Source of the DNA: Sympetrum striolatum
Taxonomy: Eukaryota; Arthropoda; Insecta; Odonata; Libellulidae
Assembly: GCA_947579665.1 (NCBI GenBank)
Contig: OX388350.1
Location: 30,971,393 to 31,035,392, forward strand
Reading direction: 5' to 3'
Length of the DNA: 64,000 nucleotides
Part shown: positions 15,201 to 24,366 of the stretch, in pieces
Layout: each line of letters starts with the position of its first letter
How positions within the stretch are numbered: position 1 is the stretch's first letter
Notes under the pieces: generated by a model
What the model saw: the letters and a program-made list of their open reading frames with translations, nothing else
Told to the model about the DNA's origin: nothing
The model's database searches: none
Translations under genes and position numbers: made by a program

Positions 15201-15667
15201 ATCCATGAACTATAAATACTGTCCTGAAACGATTTGGGTCAAAATCAAGACCATCAAACGATATACTAGGTTTTCTCTGAATCTGCTTCCACTCTCGAAC
15301 TTTTCTGAAATGCAAAGATATCAGTCAATCCAAAGTTGAAAAGGCATATTATTTTTGCACATGAAAATTATGAATTGACTTATTTGCATTCCTACATACC
15401 TTGTTGTGAGAAAAAACTGAACGTCCACTTTTTCTTCTGACAAAGGTTTAAATATGCCACCAATAACCTTAAAAAGTTTTTTTGGAAGCCCAAGACATTT
15501 CACTTCTTTATCCATTGTCATGATCATAGTTTCAATAGCAGCAGTACCCATTTGTGACATTTCTGCCATATTTGACATATCCGTCATATTTGAAAGATCG
15601 TGTTCCAGCAGATCCATAACGGAATCATTTTCCATCATCACATCCATTCCAATTTCATTCGAAACTT
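6059..15667 (-). CDS. Pancreatic-type (neutral) lipase, nine exons, 5' end missing
   Basis: Exons in transcript order are 15667-15400, 15304-15139, 14673-14579, 13485-13358, 9772-9632, 8918-8829, 8643-8532, 7361-7234 and 6255-6059. Every junction is AG/GT and the codon phases match throughout, giving about 441 codons. The product matches the PF00151 lipase fold: FIVHGFLS strand, DVNVIIVDW, nucleophile elbow GHSLGAH, acid LDPAGP, VDFYPNGG, catalytic CSH, then a short PLAT-like tail. The family hydrolyses acylglycerols or phospholipids, usually after secretion. About 20 residues separate the two lid cysteines, closer to classical lipases than to phospholipase A1 types. The signal-peptide exon was not found. 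A TAG codon interrupts exon 7 four residues after the catalytic His, so this copy is either a pseudogene, a null allele or mis-sequenced there. Confidence 0.9.
7234..7361 (-). CDS. Lipase exon H: C-terminal cysteine segment
   Basis: The acceptor ATTCCAG and donor GTAAGA keep the phase. The exon encodes a Cys-rich stretch, then MGMLTEEFPARGSFKV and ending PYC. This matches the family's M-G-x and final T-x-x-x-P-F/Y-C segment that closes the lipase domain. Confidence 0.85.
7892..8138 (+). mobile_element. hAT-type MITE, copy 1 (lipase intron)
   Basis: This is a 247-bp unit beginning CAGGGACGGAT and ending ATCCGTTCCTG, flanked by the 8-bp direct repeat AGTGATAC (7,884-7,891 and 8,139-8,146). CAGGG ends and 8-bp duplications are hallmarks of hAT elements. 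Runs of G and C lie just inside each end. There is no coding capacity. A second copy lies inverted at 22,864-23,111. It sits in the intron between lipase exons G and H. Confidence 0.92.
8532..8643 (-). pseudogene. Lipase exon G: CSH catalytic histidine, with in-frame TAG
   Basis: The acceptor is TTTGTTTCAG and the donor GTATGT. The reading is KLKRAICSHGRAH, stop, FFIEGIRFNCTFWGH. The His of C-S-H is the third member of the catalytic triad. The codon after HGRAH is TAG (complement of 8,603-8,605). Relatives commonly have an aromatic residue here before F-x-E-S-I, so one substitution from a Tyr codon would explain it. The phase on both sides is intact and the downstream frame stays lipase-like, so the lesion is a single nonsense change rather than general decay. 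Confidence 0.8.
8829..8918 (-). CDS. Lipase exon F: HVDFYPNGG and start of lid
   Basis: The acceptor is CATTTCAG and the donor a strong GTAAGT. The exon encodes GHVDFYPNGGVIQPGC followed by the start of the lid segment. D-F-Y-P-N-G-G is one of the most conserved family motifs. The exon exits in phase 1 and joins exon G without a frame break. Confidence 0.9.
9632..9772 (-). CDS. Lipase exon E: LDPAGP catalytic acid
   Basis: The acceptor ATTTACAG and donor GTATTT give 47 codons in consistent phase. GLDPAGPCFF contains the catalytic Asp. LDITDAKFVDVIHTNGRLM is the conserved calcium-loop and D-A-x-F-V-x-V-I-H-T segment. The intron before it (9,773-13,357) is the largest in the gene and carries nested transposons. 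Confidence 0.92.
10092..12939. mobile_element. Tigger/pogo-like TIR element interrupted by a hAT element
   Basis: The left end reads CAGTATATGCCGGCGTATA after a TA at 10,090-10,091. The right end is its near inverse, ending before TA at 12,940-12,941. Both ends continue with a GTCGACC-rich subterminal repeat, present twice on the right. TA duplication and CAGT ends fit the Tc1/mariner/pogo superfamily. Only about 0.9 kb remains once the inner hAT is removed, so this is non-autonomous. It lies in the intron between lipase exons D and E. Confidence 0.7.
10548..12478. mobile_element. hAT-type element, 1.9 kb, nested
   Basis: The ends are CAGTGGCGCAGCGAGG and CTGGCTGCGCCACTT, flanked by the 8-bp duplication ATCGTTAC (10,540-10,547 and 12,479-12,486). 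A poly-G tract follows the left end. The interior has only short minus-strand frames (near 11,161-11,550) without recognisable hAT transposase motifs, so it is probably non-autonomous or highly decayed. A diverged right end of the same family recurs near 33,945-34,142. Confidence 0.85.
13358..13485 (-). CDS. Lipase exon D: GHSLGAH nucleophile elbow
   Basis: The acceptor is ACTATCAG and the donor a weaker GTTTGT. The exon encodes the helix before the elbow, then MHLIGHSLGAHIVSFMAAC. The Ser in G-H-S-L-G is the family's catalytic nucleophile. It exits in phase 1. Confidence 0.92.
13575..14075 (+). mobile_element. 5'-truncated non-LTR retrotransposon, 3' end
   Basis: A 110-codon frame at 13,591-13,923 starts QKKAIRLISG and ends FNRLPPNIRN. 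These are the characteristic end segments of Jockey/CR1-group reverse transcriptase ORFs: Q-x-x-A-x-R-x-I, L-x-I-x-T, TR-x-K and L-F-N-x-L-P. An AATAAA and an (ATT)n tail at 14,045-14,070 follow. It is inserted in the intron between lipase exons C and D, antisense to the gene. Upstream RT and endonuclease are missing, as is usual for incomplete LINE copies. Confidence 0.82.
14579..14673 (-). CDS. Lipase exon C: NVIIVDW strand
   Basis: The acceptor TTTTTCAG precedes AGTGATGTAAATG and the donor is GTGAGT. The exon encodes SDVNVIIVDWHSSWRYWRAV and the NTRIVGKAM helix, matching the conserved V-D-W strand and following N-x-x-x-V-G helix of the lipase fold. It exits in phase 2. Confidence 0.92.
15139..15304 (-). 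CDS. Lipase exon B: FIVHGFLS region
   Basis: The acceptor is ATTTCAG and the donor GTAAGG. The exon encodes the RFRTVFIVHGFLSRA segment and WVEDMANALLGW. This corresponds to the family's F-I-x-H-G-F strand, whose backbone helps form the oxyanion hole, and the following helix. It ends in phase 0. Confidence 0.92.
15400..15667 (-). CDS. Lipase exon A (first exon seen): Met/Asp-rich linker and first lipase strand
   Basis: The acceptor follows TTTTGGGACAG and the donor is GTATGT at 15,399. The exon enters in phase (one base from the previous exon) and leaves two bases of an AG|A Arg codon. It encodes an unusual Met-, Asp- and Glu-rich stretch of about 55 residues. The segment KCLGLPKKLFKVIGGIFKP and then VDVQFFLTTR follow, which are typical of the start of arthropod lipases. 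Confidence 0.85.
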
Positions 15668-18600
15668 CTGTCCCAAAATACAAATCAGTAAATGTGTAGT
15701 CCTATTTTCCTTCGTAAAATCTGAATAATGCCGGACATTCCTGTGGATTATGCCAGACAATACCCAGACAATACCCAAGACGCATTAAACTATTTTTTGG
15801 AAGACTATCTTTTGGAATTTTTTTTTATTTTTCCACAGATAGTCTTCGAGTACGTTATAAGTTGAACTTACACTATAACATAATTTCAGTTTTTGGCAAT
15901 TAAATCATAACGGCAAATCAGAATAATGTTTAGTTTTAAGAACGGATGCATTGATGCATTCAATTTTACACCGGTCAAGTAGGTACAGGACGACGGGACG
16001 GGATTAAGATATAAGCATCATATTTTAAGGATGTCTAGTAGCTCATTCTAAATTAAAGAACGAAGAACATTAACATGCCATTTGGAACGCCGTGTAAACC
16101 TATAGCTTACAAAGGGCTTCAATGTAATTTTTTTATGTAGGTATCTCTTTGAGGAATGGAAATCTTCCGTAATCAATCCATGATCACTATTCCAGGATTT
16201 ACCCTCTCCAAGTATTTAGATTTTGAGTTGAATTGATAAGCTCATTGTTTGGTGCAGTGGTTCCTAACGTCATTTACTCATAAATAGACTCCGTTTTAAA
16301 AGCAATTTTAATGGCCCCCTAATCCATGGCGTTCCAGGAATTTGACCACCGCGGCAAGATAAGATAAAGCCTAACCGTAGCATAGGGAAAATAGCCGAAG
16401 AAGCCAGATGTATGTAAAAATGTATTACATTTACACTGTACGCTGCCATGCCCAATTGAACCGTACTGAAATTACTACAATAGGTCCTTATTATCATTTC
16501 ACAAATTCGTAATAATAGTTAAGGACGCGAGATACCTTAAAACACTCCTGTATCAAGCCGTTTGTGTATTAGTTAGTACGAATTCAGATAAAGTATAGAT
16601 ATATATATTTTTTGTCCGCTACTATATGACAGAAAATAATGCGCGCATGTAAGGTAAAATTGGTGTCATTGCGGAGGAATCCGAAAGCCGTCATGGGAAC
16701 CGCAGAAACATTCGAATTTACAATGTTAATGTGGTTATTATGCTTATCGGAGCACACGCGGAACACAAGTTGGGTGGCGGCGGTGGATGAATGCTATTCC
16801 ATCGGAAGGCCGCCCGAACCCTTCGCTTCGGCCGCACAATGGTGAAGCATTAACGCTTTAAATTAATGCTAAATTGAGCAATTGCTTACATTCAAATAGT
16901 TTAAAAACCTAATTGTACAAAGGAAAACGAATTCAAACGCTAAATAAACCTAAGCAGAAAAGTTTTACATTTGATTTCGACTTGAGCTTGTACGAGTTTG
17001 GGAAATAAAATTATTTGCATGCACGTTTTTTAAAAAGCAACAAAAATGATTTTCTTTGATTCTCTTCGAATCATTCAAAATAATAACCACTCACGCTTTA
17101 TCAACAAGAAATAATTCAATGAAACAAAAATATTAGTGCTTATTAACGAGGATTTTTAGGGGATGACATTTGAAAAGGTTTCGAAGGTTAGACAGTTCGT
17201 TATCTAGAACAACTCATACAAGTATCAAATCTTCACTCCAAAAGAAAATTGATTGGTAATGGTTTCAATAATTACCGTTCGGTCGAGCCGGCGTTATAAA
17301 CAAATAGGAAATCATCAAAAGCCAGTTTATGGAGTACCCCTTGCTCTTCATTTTTAACGTCGACGGCTCCATTCAGACAGTTAAAATGTAAACCAGCTCA
17401 GTAAAGTAAAACACCACTCATACAATTAAATTAAGCCGCACGATAGGTGCTCCACTTCCTGACCGTACGGAAACCGCATACTCTGAAGCAATGTGAGAAA
17501 ACCCTTCCTGGTCCAGTAGCGGATGTCCATCTCTTCATTCTCTCCCGCTCTTTTATGGTAACTCCATACAATTGCTGGCCTCACGTAATTCCCAAATCTT
17601 AGAATCACAGAACAGATAAAGAGTCAGTAGAATCTAATAAGTTTATCGTAAGTTTGAATTAATTTAAGTACCTAATAAAGTCAGGTGAGTTTTAGATCGA
17701 TATTGCAGTAATGACCCGTACTTCCCCATTTCATATCAGCGATATCAGCCATGTGCTACCAGGCAGTTCTCGTTGACGAATAAAAAAGTTTGAGCATTTG
17801 GTCTTCTCATCAGGAATAACTTCAAATCTTTTACACTAATTTTCCAAGTGTTTTTTTTTCTTGAGGCGACTCTTCATTTCCCAAGAATTATCTGTACCCA
17901 TTTCCTCTGCCCCTTGATAACAAACCTCTTGCAAATGTAAGCGGGAACTCTTCCCTGAGCGTCCCTTTTGATTCACGGCACTCGTGACCTCTAAAAATTT
18001 TCTCCAAGATTTTTGCGCCTTCTTTCATTTACATGACATTTTTAACTGTGATTGGAAATCTACTTATATTCCCATCACAAAAGATAAAGGAAATCTTTTC
18101 CAGTAAAAGCAGGTTATCTTTTCAAGCAAAATTTACGAAGTTATTACGAGAATGACGTCATCGGACATAATAATTATAGCTGAGAAAAGTATCGAGTCAT
18201 AAAATTTTGAGAGGGATTCCTTTCCTTTTTCGAAATGAATGATTAGTTAATAGATACATTCTTCCAATCACTAAAAGCTATATCTGTTTGTTGAAGAGTC
18301 TAGTAAGTTTAATATCATCCCTGCATAGCTTTATAGTGTGCAATCTTTACTTTTATTCCCCTCTCATTATGGAGAGCTATATACCAAGAGGTTTACACAA
18401 AATCTAGGGATAACGAAGTAAATTATCCCTTGCTCAAACATTAAAATAAATTCCTACCCTTAGAAAGGATTTCTATCCATGCCATTAAATTACAAATACC
18501 CTCAAAATAAAAATTCAAAAATATTTCGGAAACCGATTTCTTTAGGGCCTCTAGATTACATTCCAAGGGAACAATTCCCTCTACCGGGAAATACTGATAC

Positions 18601-19337
18601 CCTGCAATAAAAATTCGTAAAGAGAGAAAAACTTTTCTTCAATGATTGAGTAGGTATATCGAAATCATTCCTTCAAAAATTGGAGAAGAAGGTACAAAGG
18701 AATCGTTAGCAATTACATAAAGAATCATCCAAATAAAATATAACGTACAATTTTCGAGAAGAAAATCGTAATAAACATACACATATAATCCATTTTTTAC
18801 AAGGGTAAATAAATATTTCCAACGAGTATATGAGAAGTATTTCTCCAATATCTTTGATTAATTTTTAGTCATTTTTACAGGAGCGCATATGCTAGTCAAT
18901 ATTTAAATCAGAGATATTGAACTTTCGGCCTTCAGGTCACATATAGCCTTTTAGTCACTTCTTTAAGCAAATTTTCGTACTTAAATTATTCTGTTTTCTA
19001 TTCTAGTTAAACCCACCAAGTGGAAAATGTTCTCTTTCAGTTTAGTCAGCAAATAAATTTGTTTTTTTTTTCCAAATAAAAGTCTGATGTTCAACTTTTG
19101 TTTGGTGTTTGTCTGATGTTTGGGTATACGCAGCTTGCAAGGCTTGATGGATTCACATACCTTCCAAAGTCTTGCTTAGGAGACCAAATATTAAATGTGG
19201 CCTACTGATGGGAAAAGTTTACAAATTCCTGATTTAACTCTAACAATACCAGCTAAATATAATCTGCATCACTATCCTTCTATTTATTCTTAATCACAGG
19301 GATATAGCATTTAAAAGGACAATCGTGATGATATAAC
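15668..19337. other. Likely 5' intron/flank of the lipase gene; no gene identified
   Basis: The missing 5' end of the lipase should lie here or beyond. No minus-strand signal-peptide exon with a phase-1 donor could be identified. A GC-rich patch at about 16,640-16,850 stands out from the AT-rich surroundings and is listed separately. Confidence 0.4.
16693..16845 (+). other. GC-rich, CpG-containing ORF of 50 codons; possible first exon or promoter patch
   Basis: The frame begins at ATG 16,693, has a hydrophobic stretch around FTMLMWLLCL, then a Ser/Thr segment and VDECYSIG, and ends at TGA 16,843-16,845. A donor-like GGTGAAG overlaps the stop. Base composition is much richer in G, C and CpG than the flanks. 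The hydrophobic start resembles a signal peptide, but no downstream plus-strand exon was found. It is antisense to the lipase gene, so it may just be promoter-type DNA. I do not assign a function. Confidence 0.25.
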
Positions 19338-19341
19338 TTAA

Positions 19342-21217
19342 CACTAGGAGGACGGGAGTTTCGCCCTACGTAGAAGGACGGCGGCGGTCATTTTGACCGC
19401 CTACTTTTAAAATTCGTAATTAAATCTATATATATAAAGCAGAAATTCTGTGGGTTTGTGTGTTTGTGGGTTTGTGTGTTTGTGGGTTTGTGTGTTTGTG
19501 GGTTTGTTTGTCTTGGATTGGAGTCCACACCGTTTGCCCGATTTGTCTCAAACTTTGCATACGTGTCCTCTGATATCAGGAAGGAAGTACTGTCGCATTT
19601 TTATTCAAGAATTTTGCTGGGTTCGAACCAAGATCGCTCAGATAGATTTTCATAAGGAATACACGTAAAGCTTCACTTTTATCGGTTGCAGGCTTTATTT
19701 CTTTTGAAGAATTAAATTAGAAGGAATATTTGTACAGAGTCGAGACAAACACCAAAAGAAAGAAAATTAAATGAACATTCTTATTTTAGTCGTGGAATCT
19801 TACTTTCGATTAGAATTTGCGAGAATATTGATAAAATATACAAAAATTTCGTGAAAATTCGAGGCTATAAACAACTCATCCCCCTGACGACCGATCCCAT
19901 TGTTGAATCCGAGCTCATGTTTTATCCCGTTAAAATACCCGTGAACTTTAGGCCCATAAAGCTGATGATTGGAGAGGACGATATATTACATGGATAACGA
20001 GACATTTTCTGTAAGAAGGTAACCAGCAATTGCAGGTACGTAATTACAGTCAGGAGATTGTGTGTCTTCGATTTTAGTGCAAACCGTTTGCCTGATTCGC
20101 GTCAAACTTTGCGTACGTGTTTTCTGGGACCAGGAAGGACGTACTGTCTCAATTTTATTCGATAATTTTGCTGGCTTCGAACCAAGATCGCTCAGATGGG
20201 TTTCCATAAAGAATAAATCTAATCTTCACTTTAATCGGTAGCAGGCTATATTTCTTTTGAAGAATTAAAACAGAAAAATAGTCGTGCGGTGTCGAAACAA
20301 GAAGCAAAAGAACGGAAATTCAATGAATATTCTAATTTTGATCGTGGAATATTGTTTCCGAATCGTAATTTGGAGAATTTTGATAAAATACGCGTGAATT
20401 ATCCTAAATTGTTGAGGTTGTAAACAGCCAATCCTCCTCACGATCTATGCGATTGTTGGGCCGAGCTCATGAATTTTCCTGTACAGTAAGAATAGTTTGG
20501 GATTTTAGACTGTTCTAAATGGAATTTACGCATTGCACGACCGGCAACATGAATTTAATCTACTTCAATATTCCCCGTTGAGTATCAACGGGCTCTTCAG
20601 CTAGTACTTTTATAAGTCGCAAAGACGTATATTTTGCAGAACTTTATAATGTGACTTTTGTGGAAGTGCTGATAAGATGCTTTACCTCATAATTTGTTTA
20701 AATTTTAATTAATTAAACAAAACGCGGACCGATGTCCTAAATCTGCAGAGTTTTATACTCTGCAATATTTTTCTTACTCATACTAGACCAATGAGGCTCA
20801 TATTTTCGGAATAAGTGGTGGAAGGTCCGAATTTTTGATGAAAATTAGTCCCGTTACGCCAAGATTGCTATGCCATCTAACGGAAAGCATATAAAAGCAC
20901 TCTTTCGCGCCTAGGGTAAAACCTCCAGCGAATACGATAGCGGAAGAATTTTTCGAATTATGTCGTGAAAATTTCCAACCTGTGGTTTTCGTCCACAGAA
21001 AATCGTTTCATATCATTTATAAATACATAAAACTTCTTTCAGCAGGGTTACCAACTTATAAGTTTTTATCATTATAAAATGTTCTTCCAATTATTTTCTC
21101 AGATAAATATCAAACTTATGTCTCAAATTTAAATTCAGTTACCTTTCTTGAACAATTAGAATTCATTTCAGGAAGCACTTTATGACGCAGGGCTACCAAC
21201 CGTCAAAACGGATCTCT
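19342..21217 (+). repeat. Long piggyBac-type terminal repeat, left copy 1 (carries a Helitron)
   Basis: After TTAA at 19,338-19,341 the unit opens CACTAGGAGGACGG. Relative to the other copies, the two subterminal GAAGGACGG...GGTCATTTTGACC blocks are collapsed together. After removal of the Helitron, the sequence matches the inverse of 43,005-43,857 and the direct copy at 25,344 over several hundred bases. Shared landmarks include TTAATTAATTAAA-type tracts, CTGCAGAGTTTTATA and TTCGAATT. TTAA target sites and CACTAG-type ends fit piggyBac elements. Confidence 0.75.
19425..20604 (+). mobile_element. Helitron-like element, non-autonomous, internally duplicated
   Basis: The unit starts TCTATATATATAAAG and ends in CTAG. 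It has an 8-bp hairpin CCCGTTGA/TCAACGGG (20,574-20,592) twelve bases before the end and sits between A and T. These are the standard Helitron signatures. The homologous sites at about 25,574 and 43,630 read straight through without it, giving an empty site. A 16-bp GTGGGTTTGTGTGTTT simple repeat lies near the 5' end. Two diverged direct repeats of about 430 bp (about 19,505-19,935 and 20,055-20,480) fill the body. No Rep/helicase is encoded. Confidence 0.88.
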
Positions 21218-21601
21218 AAACAGAGAGTTATGCGTTTGCAGTATAAATAACTAAAGATATATTTTGAGCACTGATTTGTTTCACGTGATTCGTTGAAACT
21301 CTTTGGGATCCCGAATTAGTTTATGAACTATAAGGAAGCAGGGTGACCAACATCTTCGGCTGTAAAGTCAAGGTGGCGATCAGATCAGCAATTTATCAGG
21401 CATTTATCGAAAATGGCCTTTTTTTACACATATTTTATTCTGTACCTTGACTTTACAGCCGAAGATGTTGGTCACCATGCTTCCTTATAGTTTATAAAAT
21501 AATTCGGGACACCAAAGAGTTTCAATGAATCACATGAAACAAATCTGTGCTCAAAATATATCTTTAGTTATTTATACTGCAAACGCATAACTCTCTGTTT
21601 A
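21218..21601. repeat. Long palindrome, 156-bp arms with 71-bp spacer
   Basis: The left arm 21,218-21,373 and right arm 21,445-21,600 are inverse copies with only scattered mismatches. TA dinucleotides at 21,217-21,218 and 21,600-21,601 could be a target duplication. The inverse right-hand terminal repeat near 43,005 lacks the palindrome. The copy at 25,344 keeps only the left arm and spacer. Confidence 0.88.
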
Positions 21602-21831
21602 TCACTAGGAATACCGGACTTGTCACCCCTCTTAGAACTACCAAATTGAGTCATTTTGACTCCTACCTTATTTTTTTCATATTTGAAGTTTATCTCTGCT
21701 TTTATTGATACATTGCTTTATTTTATAATTCTTCTTTATTATTTTAATTCTTAAAACATGGTATTTACAAAAAATGTGTTTTTTTATTAATGTTAATTTA
21801 ATAATTTATACCCACTAAGTCTAGAGTATTT

Positions 21832-23504
21832 TCAAACAAGTGGATAGGCCATCCCTGAGTACATGTTCTTGCGGTATATTTACGTGCCTTTTGGTCTACG
21901 AAATCTACTCCGTATTTAGTTTCATTCTAAAGCTTCACCGTTTCAGGAGTATTCTTAGCGGAATCACTAGGAACGCCGAAATCGGGATGGACGGAACTCA
22001 AAATTATGACATTCTTGTTTGGTTTACCTATATATGCAGTAAGTGTGAAATCATTATTGTTCCTAAAAAGTTTAGAGTTATACAATTTTTCTTTCATTGA
22101 TTTGATCTCTTTTGGTACTTCTCGTCATTTTTTATTCACCGTTCCCACAATGTTGCCTGAGTGCAATAGTACCTTGGCGTTTTAGCTGTCCAGCGAGTTT
22201 GACTGAAGTAAAATAATTATCAACGGTAATATTTCGCCTTTTTTCAGAAATGGCTGCATTAATTTCAGTACTACGTGGTCAGACGACGCCAATCAGCACG
22301 ACATAAATTATCCTTTCCAACATAAGGAAAGCCATTTGCAAGATATTTGCCATCCTTTTCAACAGCTAGCCAATATTTATGGACGTATTAGTTTTCCTGG
22401 GGAAAAGTTGTTCATCAACCGTAATTTACGGACCGGGTTTGTAGCAAGCTATGTAATTATCAATGAATCTATCCCACACTGTTGAAAAGAGAAAAATTGT
22501 CAGTTTTGAGTCGCTGGGATTGATTAGACTTCTCATCAAATCTTAGATATTGCAAAATGTTTACAAAACGGTTCCTAGACATCGTCGTTTTACAAAATTG
22601 TGCTCCCCAGTCGTTTGACCAAACACTTATTATAGAGTGATCATTCTTGCCTGATATTCTGTGGGCGTAAAATATGGCAATAAATGCATCTAGCTCTTCA
22701 TCGGAAAGAGAAAAATCTTCATCATTTTGCATGCGTGCTTCCTCAATTGGACATTGCTTTATGTGAGTCAGTATAAACGAGTCTATAAATAATCGCCACG
22801 CACTCATAGGACTATCACCAGCTATATTTCTTCTCGCGTGTCTTGTAGGTGCAGGCGCTTCACCAGGTGCGGATCTAGAAAAAATTTTTGGGGGGGGTCC
22901 GATCGAAAAATTTCAAAATAGAAGATATTTCGGCTTTCACAAAACATGACGTTAGAATTGTGTTAGACAAACTCGAATTTTTTCGCTAGTGATTGCTTAA
23001 TAAATTGTGTTTTTATTTGCGTTATTTGAGTTTCATTTTCGAAAAATAGGCACAAGTGATATTTCGGGGGGGGTCCGGACCCCCAGGACCACCCCCCTGG
23101 ATCCGTCCCTGCGCTTCACTAAGTATATTTTGGTTTGCACGCCTACCAGGTAAGTGTTCTCCAATCTTCAGCAGTTTCTATTGGAATCTATCAGCTGACA
23201 TAAGCGTTCCTGGGGAGTCATCATCGCCTACTGTGGTTGTATTTCTATCCTCCATCGTCTTCACCGCCGCAGTCATCTGTCGAGGAGGCAATTTTGCCTC
23301 ATTTTGTTGATTGTTTATGTACTCGGCCTGGAGGATTGCTGGTTTCGTCTGAATCTTCAGACTCACTGTAAATGTTTTGAGGAATAAAATCTTCGTCGTC
23401 GTAGAGTCGAAATTATATTCCGTTTTCCATTCCGATTCACCTTCTGGTATTGAATGCAAAATAGAAAGGATTTCATCAGACTTTAGCCTAATTCTTCTAG
23501 CCAT
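21832..23504 (-). pseudogene. piggyBac transposase relic, split by a hAT MITE
   Basis: Reading leftward on the minus strand, the relic shows in order: an acidic N-terminal region from ATG 23,504; a segment ending MSRNRFVNILQYLRFDEKS (22,469-22,807); VDEQLFPRKT and YLANGFPYVGKD (about 22,310-22,430); ITVDNYFTSVKLAGQLKRQ (about 22,180-22,240); and a C-terminal part with NKNVIILSSVHP and YGVDFVDQ (about 21,900-22,050). The three catalytic Asp positions of the piggyBac DDD domain (VDE, VDN, GVD) are all still visible. Frameshifts, stops and the 248-bp MITE make it non-functional. It lies inside the TTAA-flanked terminal repeats and probably mobilised that family. Confidence 0.88.
22864..23111 (-). 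mobile_element. hAT-type MITE, copy 2 (inside piggyBac relic)
   Basis: This inverse copy of the 7,892-8,138 element runs from CAGGTGCGGATCTAGA to GATCCGTCCCTG. It is flanked by the 8-bp direct repeat CGCTTCAC (22,856-22,863 and 23,112-23,119). It interrupts the piggyBac relic between the acidic N-terminal part and the domain start, so it arrived after that element. Confidence 0.93.
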
Positions 23505-24252
23505 ATTGCCAGTCAGGAAAAATTAAGGCCGTACTTAAAAGTAGTTATGCAGTCCACTCGAGAGTTCACAGGATTCACTAATGCAAATCAAGGGCGGCGC
23601 ACGATTGTCATGTGCGGCGCGCGGCCTGGTAGGGCCGAAAATGTTAGGACAGTAACTTTGTTTCTTTCCAAAGGTATATTTCATTATATCAATGGAAGGA
23701 TACAAAGTTACCTTTTTACGTTTGAAAATCAACTTCCATATAATCAAGGCTGAAACAACGGAGCATGTTAGACAGTATTGCGCTGCAGCAAGACTGCTGG
23801 GGGACGAGAGTGGAGGGGGATTGGGAGCAAAGCAGACACGACGGCTCCCAAACACACGAATTTGAAAGCGATTCTATGGATTATTCTAGCGATATTATGG
23901 ACTATTCACCGCTTTACCGCAAGGTAATATAATATCAGGGCATTCACATTGTTTGTAGTTCCAAACGCGGACCCACAAAATACGAAATGCATTCAAATAT
24001 CTCGCAAAAGTTTACCAAAAAGAATAACAATTATAGATTTAAGCGAACAAATGCTTAATAACAATTATAGACATAAAATATAAAAACTTGAACAAATATT
24101 ACTATTTGGTGAAAAGACTAGCAAAATATAGTAGGGTCAGTAGTCAGAGGTAAATTTTGAAAAATGTGTATTATTTTTTAGTAAAAACTATTTTCATCGC
24201 AAAGCATTCTTTTGTGTCAAAAATTAGTAAAAGTCAATGAATCTCGGTGCGC
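23505..24252. other. Probable 5' leader of the piggyBac relic; no gene
   Basis: The stretch next to the relic's start codon includes a GC-rich patch (about 23,590-23,650) and a short inverted repeat around AAAGTTAC. No conserved protein frame was found. Confidence 0.35.
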
Positions 24253-24366
24253 GGTAAAAATGTCACAGGTAAAAATGCCACGGTAAAAATTTCACACTTT
24301 TTGATAATTAAAAATGGCACGGAAAATATGCCACACTGGAATTCCGTGGGCGGTAAAAATGTCACA
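24253..24366 (+). repeat. Array of GGTAAAAATGYCAC units (left)
   Basis: Three consecutive and several degenerate copies of a 14-bp unit GGTAAAAATG(T/C)CAC occur here. An array of the same unit in inverse orientation lies at 42,821-42,909, and both are preceded by a shared TCAATGAATC/TCATGAATC-type flank. Confidence 0.75.

Noticed and set aside
15321..15683. A free-standing 120-codon gene starting at 15,683
   Set aside because: The apparent start is a TTG codon. The segment is an internal lipase exon bounded by AG at 15,668 and GT at 15,399, confirmed by phase with the next exon.
19450..19668. Cys/Val/Gly-rich frames
   Set aside because: They are readings of the GTGGGTTTGTGTGTTT simple repeat near the Helitron's 5' end.
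24253..24366. A CRISPR array
   Set aside because: The unit is 14 bp with no unique spacers, and the DNA is eukaryotic.
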